A stretch of DNA of 64,000 nt from Salaquimonas sp041736675 (GCA_041736675.1 JBGSTD010000009.1:62001-126000), one strand, 5' to 3'; counted from the stretch's first letter, positions 17,466 to 26,557 are shown. Notes: generated by a model from the sequence alone, not told the origin. Program-made: numbers and translations.

Positions 17466-18233
17466 ATGAACATCATTTCAAGCGAGCATCCAGTCACCAA
17501 TCCGGAATATCTGGCAAAATGCCGGGATATCCTAGATCGTGATGGCGCATTGGTTTTGCCAGGTTTTCTGACGCCGCAGGCAATCTTGCAGGTAAAAGCC
17601 GAAGGGGACCAAAAAATCGGAGATGCCTATTTTTGCGTCAGCAAACACAATGTGTATCTTACCCCTGCTGATCCCGGCTTTGCGCCCGATCATCCCCGCA
17701 ATATCGAGGTTGTCTCATCAAAGGGTTTGATTGGCGACGACCAGATTGACGAAGGTTCGCCCCTGAAACAATTGTACAACAGCCAGGATTTCCGGAGCTT
17801 CGTTCGTCATGTTGTAAACGAGCCGGAGCTTCATCCCTATGCGGACCCAATGTCATCGGTAAATCTGCATTTTGCCAAGACCGGACAGGAACTTGGTTGG
17901 CATTTCGACAATTCATCCTTCGCCATCACCCTTTTGATCGACAAGCCGGAGGCAGGCGGTGTGTTTGAATATCTCAAGGATGTGCGGGATGCCGACAAGG
18001 GCGATATGAACTTTCCGGTAGTCGGGGATCTGCTGTCAGGCAAAATCGCGCCGCAAACGCTACAGATGGAGCCAGGAACCCTCGTCCTCTTCAGAGGGCG
18101 CAATTCGATCCACCGCGTCACGCCTACCGAAGGAGCGCGCACGAGGATGCTGGCAGTTCTTGCCTATAATTCAAAACCCGGCATTGCCCTTTCACAAAGT
18201 GCCCGAATGACTTTTTATGGGCGGTTGAACTAG
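17466..18233 (+). CDS. 2OG-Fe(II) oxygenase superfamily protein
   Basis: 255 residues with the iron-binding facial triad of the 2-oxoglutarate dioxygenases: H146-x-D148 in GWHFDNSSF and H216 in SIHRVTP, followed by R225 and R227 (GARTRML), either of which could bind the 2OG carboxylate. The surrounding double-stranded helix strands (FAITLLID, GTLVLFRG) fit. The chosen ATG at 17466 has GGAG about nine bases upstream; the frame is open upstream but runs inside the MFS gene. The substrate is unknown; a small-molecule or amino-acid hydroxylase would fit the adjacent permease. Confidence 0.85.
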   Translation: MNIISSEHPVTNPEYLAKCRDILDRDGALVLPGFLTPQAILQVKAEGDQKIGDAYFCVSKHNVYLTPADPGFAPDHPRNIEVVSSKGLIGDDQIDEGSPLKQLYNSQDFRSFVRHVVNEPELHPYADPMSSVNLHFAKTGQELGWHFDNSSFAITLLIDKPEAGGVFEYLKDVRDADKGDMNFPVVGDLLSGKIAPQTLQMEPGTLVLFRGRNSIHRVTPTEGARTRMLAVLAYNSKPGIALSQSARMTFYGRLN

Positions 18234-18284
18234 GCCTGCGAATGGCGTAAGTCAAAGATCAATTGCAATCAGAATTGGTCCAAA

Positions 18285-19784
18285 ATGTCACTTATCGATA
18301 CCCGCATTTCAGAATCCAAACGTTATATCCCGGGCGCAACCGGCGAATGGGAAGTCATCATTGGGCTGGAAGTTCATGCCCAGGTTTCCTCGCACGCCAA
18401 ACTGTTTTCCGGTGCTTCAACCGAATTCGGCAATGAACCCAACAGCAACGTGTCGCTGGTTGATGCCGCAATGCCGGGCATGTTGCCGGTCATCAACGAG
18501 GAATGCGTTGCGCAGGCTGTTCGCACTGGGCTTGGCCTGAAAGCGCAGATCAACAAGCGCTCTGTCTTTGATCGCAAGAACTATTTTTATCCCGATTTGC
18601 CGCAGGGTTACCAGATTTCCCAGTTCAAGGATCCCATCGTCGGCGAAGGCAAGATCATGATCTCTGTCGGTCCTGACAAGAAGGGCCAGTTTGAAGAAGT
18701 GGAAATTGGAGTCGAGCGTTTGCATCTTGAGCAGGACGCAGGAAAATCCATCCATGACCAGCATCCGACCATGAGCTATGTGGACCTGAACCGCACAGGC
18801 GTTGCGCTGATGGAAATCGTCTCCAAGCCAGATATGCGCTCGTCAGACGAGGCAAAGGCCTATGTCACCAAGCTGCGCACTATCCTGCGCTATCTTGGAA
18901 CCTGTGATGGCAACATGGAGCAGGGGTCCATGCGCGCTGACGTAAACGTTTCAGTGCGTCGCCCGGGTGAGGATTTCGGTACAAGATGCGAAATCAAGAA
19001 CGTCAACTCAATCCGGTTTGTCGGCCAGGCCATCGAGTATGAGGCACGCCGCCAGATCGCCATTCTGGAAGATGGTGGAAAAATCGACCAGGAGACCAGG
19101 CTGTTTGATCCGGTCAAAGGTGAGACCCGTTCAATGCGCTCGAAAGAGGATGCGCACGATTACCGTTATTTTCCCGATCCGGATTTGTTGCCACTTGAAT
19201 TTAAGCAGGACTATATCGACGAACTGGCAAAGCATCTGCCGGAATTGCCGGACGAAAAGAAAGCCCGTCTTATCGCAGATTTGGGCCTGACCGCTTATGA
19301 TGCCTCCATACTGGTTTCAGAAAAGGCAATTGCCGATTATTTCGAGAAGGCGGCAAAGGGACGAGACGGCAAAATGACTGCCAACTGGATCATCAACAAC
19401 CTCTTGGGTAAGTTGAACGAAACAGGGCAGGGTATTGAAGAGACACCAGTTTCTCCAGATCAGATTGGTTCAATTGTTGATCTCATCAAGGCGGGAGACA
19501 TTTCCAACCAGATTGGCAAGGAAGTCTTTGAAATAATCTGGAACGAGGGTGGGAACCCTGCTGATATCGTCGCCTCGCGCGGCATGAAACAGGTCACTGA
19601 TACCGGAGCAATCGAAACCGCTGTCAACGAAATCATCGCAGCCAACCCTGACAAGGCAGAGCAGGCACGTGAAAAGCCGAACTTGGCCGGTTGGTTTGTT
19701 GGTCAGGTGATGAAGTCAACCGGAGGCAAGGCCGCGCCGCAGGTGGTCCAGGCGCTGGTGAAAGCCAAATTGGGGATTGAATGA
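18285..19784 (+). CDS. gatB: Aspartyl/glutamyl-tRNA(Asn/Gln) amidotransferase subunit B
   Basis: 499 residues, normal for GatB, the subunit that binds the misacylated tRNA, phosphorylates its acyl group and carries out transamidation. Evidence is EVIIGLEVHAQ near the start, FDRKNYFYPDLPQGYQISQF, DLNRTGVALMEIV, MRADVNVSVR and the C-terminal YqeY-like tail domain ending APQVVQALVKAKLG. It overlaps the next GNAT gene by ATGA. Confidence 0.97.
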   Translation: MSLIDTRISESKRYIPGATGEWEVIIGLEVHAQVSSHAKLFSGASTEFGNEPNSNVSLVDAAMPGMLPVINEECVAQAVRTGLGLKAQINKRSVFDRKNYFYPDLPQGYQISQFKDPIVGEGKIMISVGPDKKGQFEEVEIGVERLHLEQDAGKSIHDQHPTMSYVDLNRTGVALMEIVSKPDMRSSDEAKAYVTKLRTILRYLGTCDGNMEQGSMRADVNVSVRRPGEDFGTRCEIKNVNSIRFVGQAIEYEARRQIAILEDGGKIDQETRLFDPVKGETRSMRSKEDAHDYRYFPDPDLLPLEFKQDYIDELAKHLPELPDEKKARLIADLGLTAYDASILVSEKAIADYFEKAAKGRDGKMTANWIINNLLGKLNETGQGIEETPVSPDQIGSIVDLIKAGDISNQIGKEVFEIIWNEGGNPADIVASRGMKQVTDTGAIETAVNEIIAANPDKAEQAREKPNLAGWFVGQVMKSTGGKAAPQVVQALVKAKLGIE

Positions 19785-20299
19785 GCTTTGTAAGCCTTGG
19801 CAATGTGTCGATCCGAGGGACTACCGGTGCGGACATCCAATCCATCATCGACCTGGTCAAAGCCAGTTGGGCGCGAACTTATGACCCGATAATCGGCGTT
19901 GATGCGCGCAAGGCAAAGAGCGACGCAAAGCATGTTCCGGCATTGTTTATCATTGAGATGGAGCGGGCGGATGCGGCCGGTATTGTCGCAACATCAGACG
20001 GCCGGGCGATCGGCTATGTTGGCGGTGAGATGCGTGGGGACAAGGTTTTTTTCATAGACCATTTGCATGTCGATCCAGCTTGGCATGGCAGACAGATTGC
20101 TACCGGCCTGCTTGAAGGCCTTAAGCGCGAACTTGAAGAGCAACTGAATCCAGATTGCATAGAGCTTACGGTGCTGGAAAACAATCACCGCGCCATCGCC
20201 TTTTATCGCAAGGCCGGATTTGTTGACGCCAAGGGCGCCAACGAAGACAGTGGCCTGGGCGGCGTACCTTCGATCCTGATGCGCTGGAATTTAAAATGA
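19781..20299 (+). CDS. GNAT family N-acetyltransferase (first of a tandem pair)
   Basis: 172 residues. The acetyl-CoA loop is HVDPAWHGRQIATGLL and the C-terminal helix-strand unit is ENNHRAIAFYRKAGF, both characteristic of GNAT enzymes. The N-terminus SIRGTTGADIQSIIDLVKASWARTYDPI is closely mirrored in the next gene, which suggests the two arose by duplication. Start and stop are each interlocked by ATGA with gatB and with the next GNAT gene, so the three are translated as a unit. Substrate unknown. Confidence 0.9.
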   Translation: MSFVSLGNVSIRGTTGADIQSIIDLVKASWARTYDPIIGVDARKAKSDAKHVPALFIIEMERADAAGIVATSDGRAIGYVGGEMRGDKVFFIDHLHVDPAWHGRQIATGLLEGLKRELEEQLNPDCIELTVLENNHRAIAFYRKAGFVDAKGANEDSGLGGVPSILMRWNLK

Positions 20300-20799
20300 G
20301 CGAATTGCTTGCGTTCATTCGCACCGCCACAGTCAAGGATTTGCCAGCGATCAGGGAACTGCTCACCGAAACCTGGCATGCCACATACGATCCCATCTTC
20401 GGGTCTGATATGGTGATTAAAATCACCGACAAGTGGCATTCACTCGAGGCTTTGAAAAGCAAGCTGGCTACAACACAGTCAGAGTTTATTCTCGCCGATG
20501 ATGGAAAAATGATCCACGGCATCGCTTTTGCCAGCCAGAGTGAAAAAACAGTTGAGTTACACCAGCTCTACGTATTGCCCGGTTCTCAAGGCAAGGGTGT
20601 TGGAACGAGCCTGATGCAGGAATTGTTTTTCTGTTTTGATGGTGCGGACATCATGAAACTGGATGTACATCCCAAGAACACCAATGCTGTCGGATTTTAC
20701 CGCGCAGGCGGATTTGCAGATGAAGGCACTATTGAAATTGAGGGACCGGATGGAATCACCATCCCGCATATGGTTATGGCGCGCCAGCTTGATTTTTGA
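20296..20799 (+). CDS. GNAT family N-acetyltransferase (second of a tandem pair)
   Basis: 167 residues. The pyrophosphate-binding loop is PGSQGKGVGTSLMQEL, followed by HPKNTNAVGFYRAGGFAD. The N-terminal FIRTATVKDLPAIRELLTETWHATYDPIFG resembles the preceding gene. It overlaps that gene by ATGA and ends the gat transcript; the next gene begins 160 bases later with its own leader. Substrate unknown. Confidence 0.9.
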   Translation: MSELLAFIRTATVKDLPAIRELLTETWHATYDPIFGSDMVIKITDKWHSLEALKSKLATTQSEFILADDGKMIHGIAFASQSEKTVELHQLYVLPGSQGKGVGTSLMQELFFCFDGADIMKLDVHPKNTNAVGFYRAGGFADEGTIEIEGPDGITIPHMVMARQLDF

Positions 20800-20961
20800 T
20801 TGATTGATCAAAAAGCTTCAATTTCAGTCGATTTCTGCAAAATCTTATCGAAAATATGGTCAAGTTCACGGAAAGCAACGGAAATTTGTTATGTTTTCTT
20901 CGTGAAACCATGACACAGTGCCCGTGGCAATATTTCAGCCAGATACCATTGGGAGAAGATA

Positions 20962-22392
20962 ATGGCAGTCGCAGGCAACAATGAACTCAGTTTTCGGGCC
21001 AGTGTTAATACGCTTTTTGACAACGCAGTGCGTCATCTGAACATTTCGAAGGGTCTTGCGGAAAAGATACGGGTTTGCAATTCCACCTATACCGTTCGAT
21101 TTGGTGTCAAGCTTCGCGGCGATTTCCATACCTTCACCGGCTATCGCTCGGTCCATTCAGAGCACGCTGAACCAGTCAAGGGTGGTATCCGCTATGCATT
21201 GAGTGTCAATCAGGACGAGGTCGAGGCTCTCGCCGCGCTGATGACCTACAAATGCGCCATTGTTGAAGTCCCGTTTGGCGGTTCCAAAGGTGGTCTGTGC
21301 ATAAACCCTCGCGACTGGAGCGAGGACGAACTGGAACGCATTACCCGTCGTTTTGCCTTTGAATTGATCAAGCGTGACCTGATCAATCCGTCACAAAATG
21401 TTCCGGCCCCGGACATGGGAACCGGTGAGCGTGAAATGGCCTGGATTGCGGACCAGTACAAACGCATGAACACAACTGACATTGATGCGCGGGCGTGCGT
21501 TACCGGAAAACCGCTCAATGCGGGCGGTATTCGCGGCCGTACTGAGGCAACGGGCAGGGGCATTCAGTATGCCCTGCAGGATTTCTTCCGCTACAAGGAC
21601 GATGTGAAAGTCTCAGGCCTCACTGGAAGCCTGAAAGGCAAGCGCATCATCGTTCAGGGATTTGGCAATGTCGGCTATCATGCCGCCAAGTTTCTGCAGG
21701 AAGAAGACGAGGCCAGGATCACCCATATTCTTGAATACAATGGCGGTCTGGTGAACGAAAAAGGCATCATGGTTCAGGCAGCCAAGGACTGGTTCACTGA
21801 ACATGGGTCATTCCAGGGATATTCTGGTGGAACGTTTGTCGAAAAAACCGAACCACTTTTTGAAGCAGAGTGTGATATCCTGATCCCGGCAGCCATGGAA
21901 GGCGTTATCCATCTGGGCAATGCCGCCCGTATCGACGCAAACCTTATCATCGAAGCCGCCAATGGGCCGATCACAGCAGGAGCAGACGAGATACTTCGCA
22001 AAAAAGGCACCGTTATTATCCCTGATATGTATGCCAATGCAGGAGGGGTTACGGTTTCCTATTTCGAATGGGTCAAGAACCTGTCTCACATTCGCTTCGG
22101 CCGCATGCAGCGCCGTGAAGAGGAAGCCCGCCACAGGATGCTGATAGACGAGATAGAACGCGCTACCGGCTCAAAAGTGTCGAAAATGTTCAAGGAAAAA
22201 TACATCAAGGGCGCAGATGAATTGACCCTTGTGCGTTCAGGCCTTGATGACACGATGCGAGGCGCATACAGCGGCATGCGCGAGCTGTGGCACTCAAAGC
22301 GTCTGGGCGATGAAACATTTGATCTGCGTACCGCAGCATACATGATTTCAATCCAGCGCGTTGCTGACAGCTACAGGGCACTCGGCCTGTAA
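20962..22392 (+). CDS. Glu/Leu/Phe/Val family dehydrogenase, probably glutamate dehydrogenase
   Basis: 476 residues of the amino-acid dehydrogenase family that interconverts glutamate and 2-oxoglutarate plus ammonia. Substrate-binding and catalytic residues are in KGGIRYALSV, LMTYKCAIVEVPFGGSKGG and PAPDMGTGEREMAWI; the nucleotide-binding Rossmann motif is VQGFGNVGYHAAKFL. The C-terminus is longer than in the classical 420-residue bacterial enzymes. Specificity for Glu rather than Leu/Phe/Val is likely but not proven. The 160-base upstream region should hold its own promoter. It converges on an MFS gene with 20 bases between the stops. Confidence 0.9.
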   Translation: MAVAGNNELSFRASVNTLFDNAVRHLNISKGLAEKIRVCNSTYTVRFGVKLRGDFHTFTGYRSVHSEHAEPVKGGIRYALSVNQDEVEALAALMTYKCAIVEVPFGGSKGGLCINPRDWSEDELERITRRFAFELIKRDLINPSQNVPAPDMGTGEREMAWIADQYKRMNTTDIDARACVTGKPLNAGGIRGRTEATGRGIQYALQDFFRYKDDVKVSGLTGSLKGKRIIVQGFGNVGYHAAKFLQEEDEARITHILEYNGGLVNEKGIMVQAAKDWFTEHGSFQGYSGGTFVEKTEPLFEAECDILIPAAMEGVIHLGNAARIDANLIIEAANGPITAGADEILRKKGTVIIPDMYANAGGVTVSYFEWVKNLSHIRFGRMQRREEEARHRMLIDEIERATGSKVSKMFKEKYIKGADELTLVRSGLDDTMRGAYSGMRELWHSKRLGDETFDLRTAAYMISIQRVADSYRALGL

Positions 22393-22412
22393 TTCATGAA
22401 GTGAAGACCGCG

Positions 22413-23633
22413 TCAGGCAATTGATGGACGGGAAGCTATTCGGCTGCCTTTCGCCGGTCGCGTTTTCATCAGGATGAAAACCATGATGGCTATATTGAGA
22501 AAGTTCCAGCCTATGCCGTGCAGGAACGCCGCCTGATATGAACCGGTCAGGTCGTAAATCCAGCCGGACATCCAGCCACCGATAGCCATGCCGGCAACGG
22601 TCGACACCATGAAAATGCCGATACGCTGGCCAGCCTCAGCTGCAGGCAAATACTCGCGTGCAATCATAGCATAACTCGGCACAATTCCGCCTTGTGACAG
22701 ACCGAAGACCAGCGATACAACATACAGCGAAACCAGCCCGTTGAACGGAATATACAGGAACAGCGCGAGACATTGCAGCACAGAGCCTATCAGCAATGTT
22801 TTCACTCCTCCGATCTTGTCGGCAATCATGCCGGAGAGCAATCTGCTGGCTATGCCTCCGGCGAGCATGAGCGACAGCATCTCGGCACCAACCCCGGCGC
22901 CAAATCCCAGATCAACACAATATGCAACGATATGTACCTGTGGCATTGCCATCGCCATGCAGCACCCGAGACCGGCAATGGCAAGCAGTTGTGTCAGTCT
23001 GCTTGAGGAAAGTGGTATTGTACGCTGCGGTGCATCAGGAACCGCTCCTGCCGCGCTTTTCAGTCGAGAGCGCAGCATATAGGCAATTGGCAATACCAGC
23101 ACAACCGAGGCAATTGCCACGATCACAAACGCCGAACGCCATCCTTCGTTTTCAATGGTTCCCTTTAGCAGTTGCGGCCAAAGTGTGCCGGAAATGTAGT
23201 TGCCGCTTGCTGTGGCGGCAATTGCGATGCCGCGGTAGCGTTTGAACCAGTGCGAAACATCGGCAATCAGAGGACCAAAACCTGATGCGGTTGCAAAACC
23301 GATAGGAAATTGAAGTGCGGCAAATATCCAGATATTGGGTGCCATCGCGCTCAACCCATAGCATAAAGCCAGCACCAGGGAAGAAAAGACAAGGATTGGG
23401 GCAATTCCGTAACGGTCAACCCAGCGGCCAAGCAACAGATTGCCGAGCGCAAATCCGATCATCGCGCAGGTAAACGATATTGATGCATCCGCCCGGTCAA
23501 TTCCAAAATCGGCCTGCACTTTGGGCAAGACAAGGATGGCAGCCCACATGCCGAAATTTACAACGGTTCCTGCAATCATGCACAGACCGAGGCGTGTAAA
23601 TGAGGCTTTGCTGTCGAGCACAGTCGCAGTCAT
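22413..23633 (-). CDS. Major facilitator superfamily permease (OFA/nitrate-sugar type)
   Basis: 406 residues with about twelve membrane segments and the MFS loop motif GRWVDRYG between segments 2 and 3, repeated as GMIADKIGG in the second half. The ATG at 23633 is taken as start because MTATVLDSKASFTRLGL leads straight into the first membrane segment; the frame is open to 23711 but that part lies in the upstream gene. The stop of the secreted Cys-rich gene is about ten bases upstream, so the two form a unit. Substrate unknown. Confidence 0.88.
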   Translation of the reverse strand: MTATVLDSKASFTRLGLCMIAGTVVNFGMWAAILVLPKVQADFGIDRADASISFTCAMIGFALGNLLLGRWVDRYGIAPILVFSSLVLALCYGLSAMAPNIWIFAALQFPIGFATASGFGPLIADVSHWFKRYRGIAIAATASGNYISGTLWPQLLKGTIENEGWRSAFVIVAIASVVLVLPIAYMLRSRLKSAAGAVPDAPQRTIPLSSSRLTQLLAIAGLGCCMAMAMPQVHIVAYCVDLGFGAGVGAEMLSLMLAGGIASRLLSGMIADKIGGVKTLLIGSVLQCLALFLYIPFNGLVSLYVVSLVFGLSQGGIVPSYAMIAREYLPAAEAGQRIGIFMVSTVAGMAIGGWMSGWIYDLTGSYQAAFLHGIGWNFLNIAIMVFILMKTRPAKGSRIASRPSIA

Positions 23634-23643
23634 AGTCTGTCTT

Positions 23644-24111
23644 TCATTTTGCCGGTTGGGTTGGTGCTTCAGATCCATCTCTGGCCCATTTGGCAACAAC
23701 CTGACATTCAATCAAATACTCTTTGGCAGAGCCACCACAAGCGACTTCTACCGCCGCATCAAGATCAGCTTCACTGTCCCACCCGCACAAATACTGATGC
23801 CAATGCGGTCCTTCCTTGCTTTGCTTGAAAATATCGGCACTCCAGCCTGATGGTGAACACCATTTCATAGGTTGGCATTCCTCGGGGTATTCGCTTGTTG
23901 CAGCACACTTCTGTGTGGCGCAGGCAAAGGCTTCCGCAGGTGTTTTACCAAAGCAAACTCCATTGCCTTGTTCAACTGCCTGCACAAAGGCAATACCCTG
24001 TTCGAAGCTTTGGCCGAGCGAAGTTGTTGGCACGGCACATGTCGCCAACATCCCGCCGGTTAGCGCGGCGGCCATAAGGTGTTTCACATTTAGCACTGTA
24101 AAACGGCTCAT
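23644..24111 (-). CDS. Secreted cysteine-rich hypothetical protein
   Basis: 155 residues. An N-terminal signal peptide is clear, with a hydrophobic core followed by a cleavage site near TTSLGQS. The mature protein has about eight cysteines in a pattern such as VCFGKTPAEAFACATQKC, EECQPMKWC and a final AVEVACGG / LIECQVV pair, which loosely recalls the DUF4189 type of secreted domain. That link is by pattern only. It is transcribed upstream of, and probably with, the MFS permease, and divergent from the NDUFA12 gene. Confidence 0.75.
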   Translation of the reverse strand: MSRFTVLNVKHLMAAALTGGMLATCAVPTTSLGQSFEQGIAFVQAVEQGNGVCFGKTPAEAFACATQKCAATSEYPEECQPMKWCSPSGWSADIFKQSKEGPHWHQYLCGWDSEADLDAAVEVACGGSAKEYLIECQVVAKWARDGSEAPTQPAK

Positions 24112-24239
24112 TCTGTTTATCCTGGTTCATGCAACCCATAGGCAACTTGTGTGTTGTTGCAATTAAACGGGCTGGACTTTATGACATCATCGCGGCATAT
24201 ACAGTTGCAAGTCAAACGCCAAATTTTTACGGATATCCC

Positions 24240-24614
24240 ATGTCACTCTTTTTGCAATTTTTCACCTGGTGGAATGGCTCAACCTGGGGAACCCGCTTTT
24301 TTACCTGGCGCAAGGGAACCAAAGTCGGTGAAGACGAGGGCGGCAACATTTATTACGAAAGCGCCGAGGGCAAGCGTTGGGTGCAATATAATGGTCTTGC
24401 CGAGCCTTCCACCATTCCAGCTGGCTGGCATGGCTGGATACACTACCGTGTAGACACACCTCCATCCAGAGAAACGTATGTGGCGAAAGACTGGCAACTG
24501 CCGCACAAGGCAAACATGACTGGTTCTGCCGGGGCGTATTTCCCAAAGGGATCACTTTCAAATCCGCAAGACCGTCCGGCGGTAACAGGTGACTATGACG
24601 CATGGCGTCCATAA
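24240..24614 (+). CDS. NADH:ubiquinone oxidoreductase accessory subunit NDUFA12 (17.2 kDa) homologue
   Basis: 124 residues homologous to the mitochondrial complex I accessory subunit NDUFA12/B17.2, known in alphaproteobacterial complex I and a good lineage marker. Diagnostic parts are TWWNGSTWGTRFFTWRKG, VGEDEGGNIYYE, KRWVQYNG, PAGWHGWIHY and the C-terminal end YDAWRP. The ATG at 24240 was chosen because MSLFLQFFTWWN is the family start; the frame is open upstream to 24129 without similarity. The nuo operon itself is not in the window. Confidence 0.95.
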   Translation: MSLFLQFFTWWNGSTWGTRFFTWRKGTKVGEDEGGNIYYESAEGKRWVQYNGLAEPSTIPAGWHGWIHYRVDTPPSRETYVAKDWQLPHKANMTGSAGAYFPKGSLSNPQDRPAVTGDYDAWRP

Positions 24615-24645
24615 TGCACGGCAATCAGGCCATTTGAAGAATCAC

Positions 24646-25371
24646 ATGTTCGTTGGTGAGGCGCATATTCCAGCCGGAAAACGAATCTATGCAATCGGTG
24701 ACATTCACGGCTGCACTTCCCTTCTGGTTAAAATGTTCGATGCAATCGGACAACACCTCAGTTCGTATCCTGTTGGAGAGCACCGGATAATCACGCTTGG
24801 TGACTATTGCGACCGTGGACAGGATTCAAAAGGAACTATTGAATATCTGATTGAACGGCAAAAAGACGGCAACCTCATTTGTCTGATGGGAAATCACGAC
24901 CAGCGGATGATTGAATTTATCAACAGTCCGGCTGAAACCGGGGAGATTTTCATGCGCTTTGGCGGCGGTCCGGCTCTTGTCTCGTATGGAATCGATATTG
25001 AAGGGGAATTGGATTTTCGTTCGATCGCACGCGAATTGAAATCTGTAATCCCTCGCTCTCATCTGTCTTTTCTCAACAATCTGGAGCTTATGCATGAGGA
25101 AGGCGATTATGTTTTTGCCCATGCTGGAATTCGCCCAGGTGTTGCTCTCGAGGAACAGGAACCAAAGGACCTGCTTTGGATCAGAAATACATTTCTCAAC
25201 CACGAGGGCTCATTTGGCAAGGTTGTCGTGCATGGCCATACCATCTCCGACGAGTTCGATACGCCGCGCAACCGGATCAATGTGGACACTGGTGCATATG
25301 AAACAGGACGATTGACCTGTGCAGTGCTCGAAAATGACACTGTCGAAAAGCTGCAGGTAAAACGGCATTGA
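24646..25371 (+). CDS. PPP-family metallophosphatase (serine/threonine phosphatase-like)
   Basis: 241 residues with the full calcineurin-like metal site: GDIHGC, GDYCDRG, GNHD, then FAHAGI and HGHT. These residues bind two metal ions that activate water for phosphoester hydrolysis. The family includes phage lambda phosphatase and symmetrical diadenosine tetraphosphatases, so the substrate could be a phosphoprotein or a nucleotide. The ATG at 24646 comes after the NDUFA12 stop; an ATG at 24595 with AGGTGA just upstream would add 17 residues and overlap that gene, so the start is open. Confidence 0.88.
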   Translation: MFVGEAHIPAGKRIYAIGDIHGCTSLLVKMFDAIGQHLSSYPVGEHRIITLGDYCDRGQDSKGTIEYLIERQKDGNLICLMGNHDQRMIEFINSPAETGEIFMRFGGGPALVSYGIDIEGELDFRSIARELKSVIPRSHLSFLNNLELMHEEGDYVFAHAGIRPGVALEEQEPKDLLWIRNTFLNHEGSFGKVVVHGHTISDEFDTPRNRINVDTGAYETGRLTCAVLENDTVEKLQVKRH

Positions 25372-25505
25372 ACGGAATTGCTGCATTGAGGGAGATTTTA
25401 CGTAGCGGAAATGCCCAAGCGACTTGGAACTGCCCGAATCCCGTGATAAGCACAAATCCAATCCCAGTTGGATTGTACGACAAGAAAAGAAGATGCGGCC
25501 AAGAT

Positions 25506-25949
25506 ATGATCTTTGAAGTTAAAACCGGTTTTGCCCGGGCGACAAAAGCGGTTGCAACCTTGTCTTTAGGTGCAATCATCTTGCCAGCCACGATCAGCAA
25601 TGCAGTCTCCGATGAACGTATCGAAAACCGTGTCGCTGTGTTCGACGGCATCGACAAGATTACCGGTCGCATTCACACCTTCGATGTCTATGTCAACGAA
25701 ACAGTCCAATTTGGTGCCCTGCAGGTGACGCCGCGCGTTTGCTATTCGCGTCCTATTACCGAAACCCCTAAAACTGATGCGTTTATTGAAGTGGATGAAA
25801 TCACACTGGACAGCAAAATCCGCCGTATTTTCACCGGATGGATGTTCGCTGACAGCCCCGGTTTGAATGCAGTCGAACATCCGGTCTATGATATCTGGTT
25901 GAAGGACTGCAAAATGGATTCGGACGTGCCGCCGCCTTCAAAGGGATAA
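25506..25949 (+). CDS. DUF2155 domain protein
   Basis: 147 residues from ATG 25506. A signal peptide-like N-terminus (VATLSLGAIILPATISNA) is followed by the DUF2155 core: AVFDGIDKITGRIHTFDVYVNETVQFG, LQVTPRVCYSRP, EVDEITLD and RRIFTGWMFADSPGLNAVEHPVYDIW. DUF2155 is an alphaproteobacterial periplasmic family of unknown function. The frame is open upstream to 25368 but those residues are not conserved. The last 64 bases overlap the end of the convergent aat gene. The NDUFA12-DUF2155-aat neighbourhood is typical of rhizobia. Confidence 0.92.
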   Translation: MIFEVKTGFARATKAVATLSLGAIILPATISNAVSDERIENRVAVFDGIDKITGRIHTFDVYVNETVQFGALQVTPRVCYSRPITETPKTDAFIEVDEITLDSKIRRIFTGWMFADSPGLNAVEHPVYDIWLKDCKMDSDVPPPSKG

Positions 25950-26557
25950 AAATCGGCTTCGACTGAAATAGCTTCTTCAAGCAGGTCGCCATACTCCGAT
26001 TTTGGCACTTCAATGGCACCGAAGCGTTTCAAATGATCAGTGGTAAATTGGGTGTCCAAAAGCACAAAGCCACCAGCTCTCAGCCGGTAAACCAGATGGA
26101 CAAGCGCTATTTTTGATGCATTCGTTTGACGCGAAAACATGCTTTCGCCAAAGAAAGCGCCGCCAAGGCGAACGCCGTAAAGACCGCCAACCAGTTCACC
26201 GCCCTGCCAGCACTCGACACTGTGGCAGTGTCCAATTTCAAAAAGTTGTCCATAAAGCCGCTTGATTGTCTTGTTTATCCAGGTATTGCCACGGTTTGGG
26301 GCTTCCTCGGCGCAAGCTTCCATGACAGCTTCAAAAGCGGTATCAATCCGAACCTCAAAGGGGTTTTTGCGCATCGCCTTTTTCAGCGAACCGGGAATGT
26401 GAAATGCGTCGAGCGGCAAAATGCCCCGCAACTTGGGCTCGACCCAGAACAATTCTTTGTCCTGCGCTGACTCTGCCATCGGAAATATCCCCATGGCATA
26501 TGCTTTCAGCAACACTTGCGGGGTTATTTCCAACTGGTTTTTGTCTGATTTGCTCAT
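25886..26557 (-). CDS. aat: Leucyl/phenylalanyl-tRNA--protein transferase
   Basis: 223 residues. The enzyme adds Leu or Phe to proteins with N-terminal Arg or Lys, marking them for ClpAP degradation by the N-end rule. Family motifs are AYAMGIFPMAES, FWVEPKLRGILPLD, GNTWINKTIKRLYGQL, GHCHSVECWQGGELVGGLYGV and GGAFFGESMFSR. Length is normal. It lies 66 bases downstream of accC on the same strand, and its 3' end overlaps DUF2155 on the opposite strand. Confidence 0.96.
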   Translation of the reverse strand: MSKSDKNQLEITPQVLLKAYAMGIFPMAESAQDKELFWVEPKLRGILPLDAFHIPGSLKKAMRKNPFEVRIDTAFEAVMEACAEEAPNRGNTWINKTIKRLYGQLFEIGHCHSVECWQGGELVGGLYGVRLGGAFFGESMFSRQTNASKIALVHLVYRLRAGGFVLLDTQFTTDHLKRFGAIEVPKSEYGDLLEEAISVEADFYPFEGGGTSESILQSFNQIS

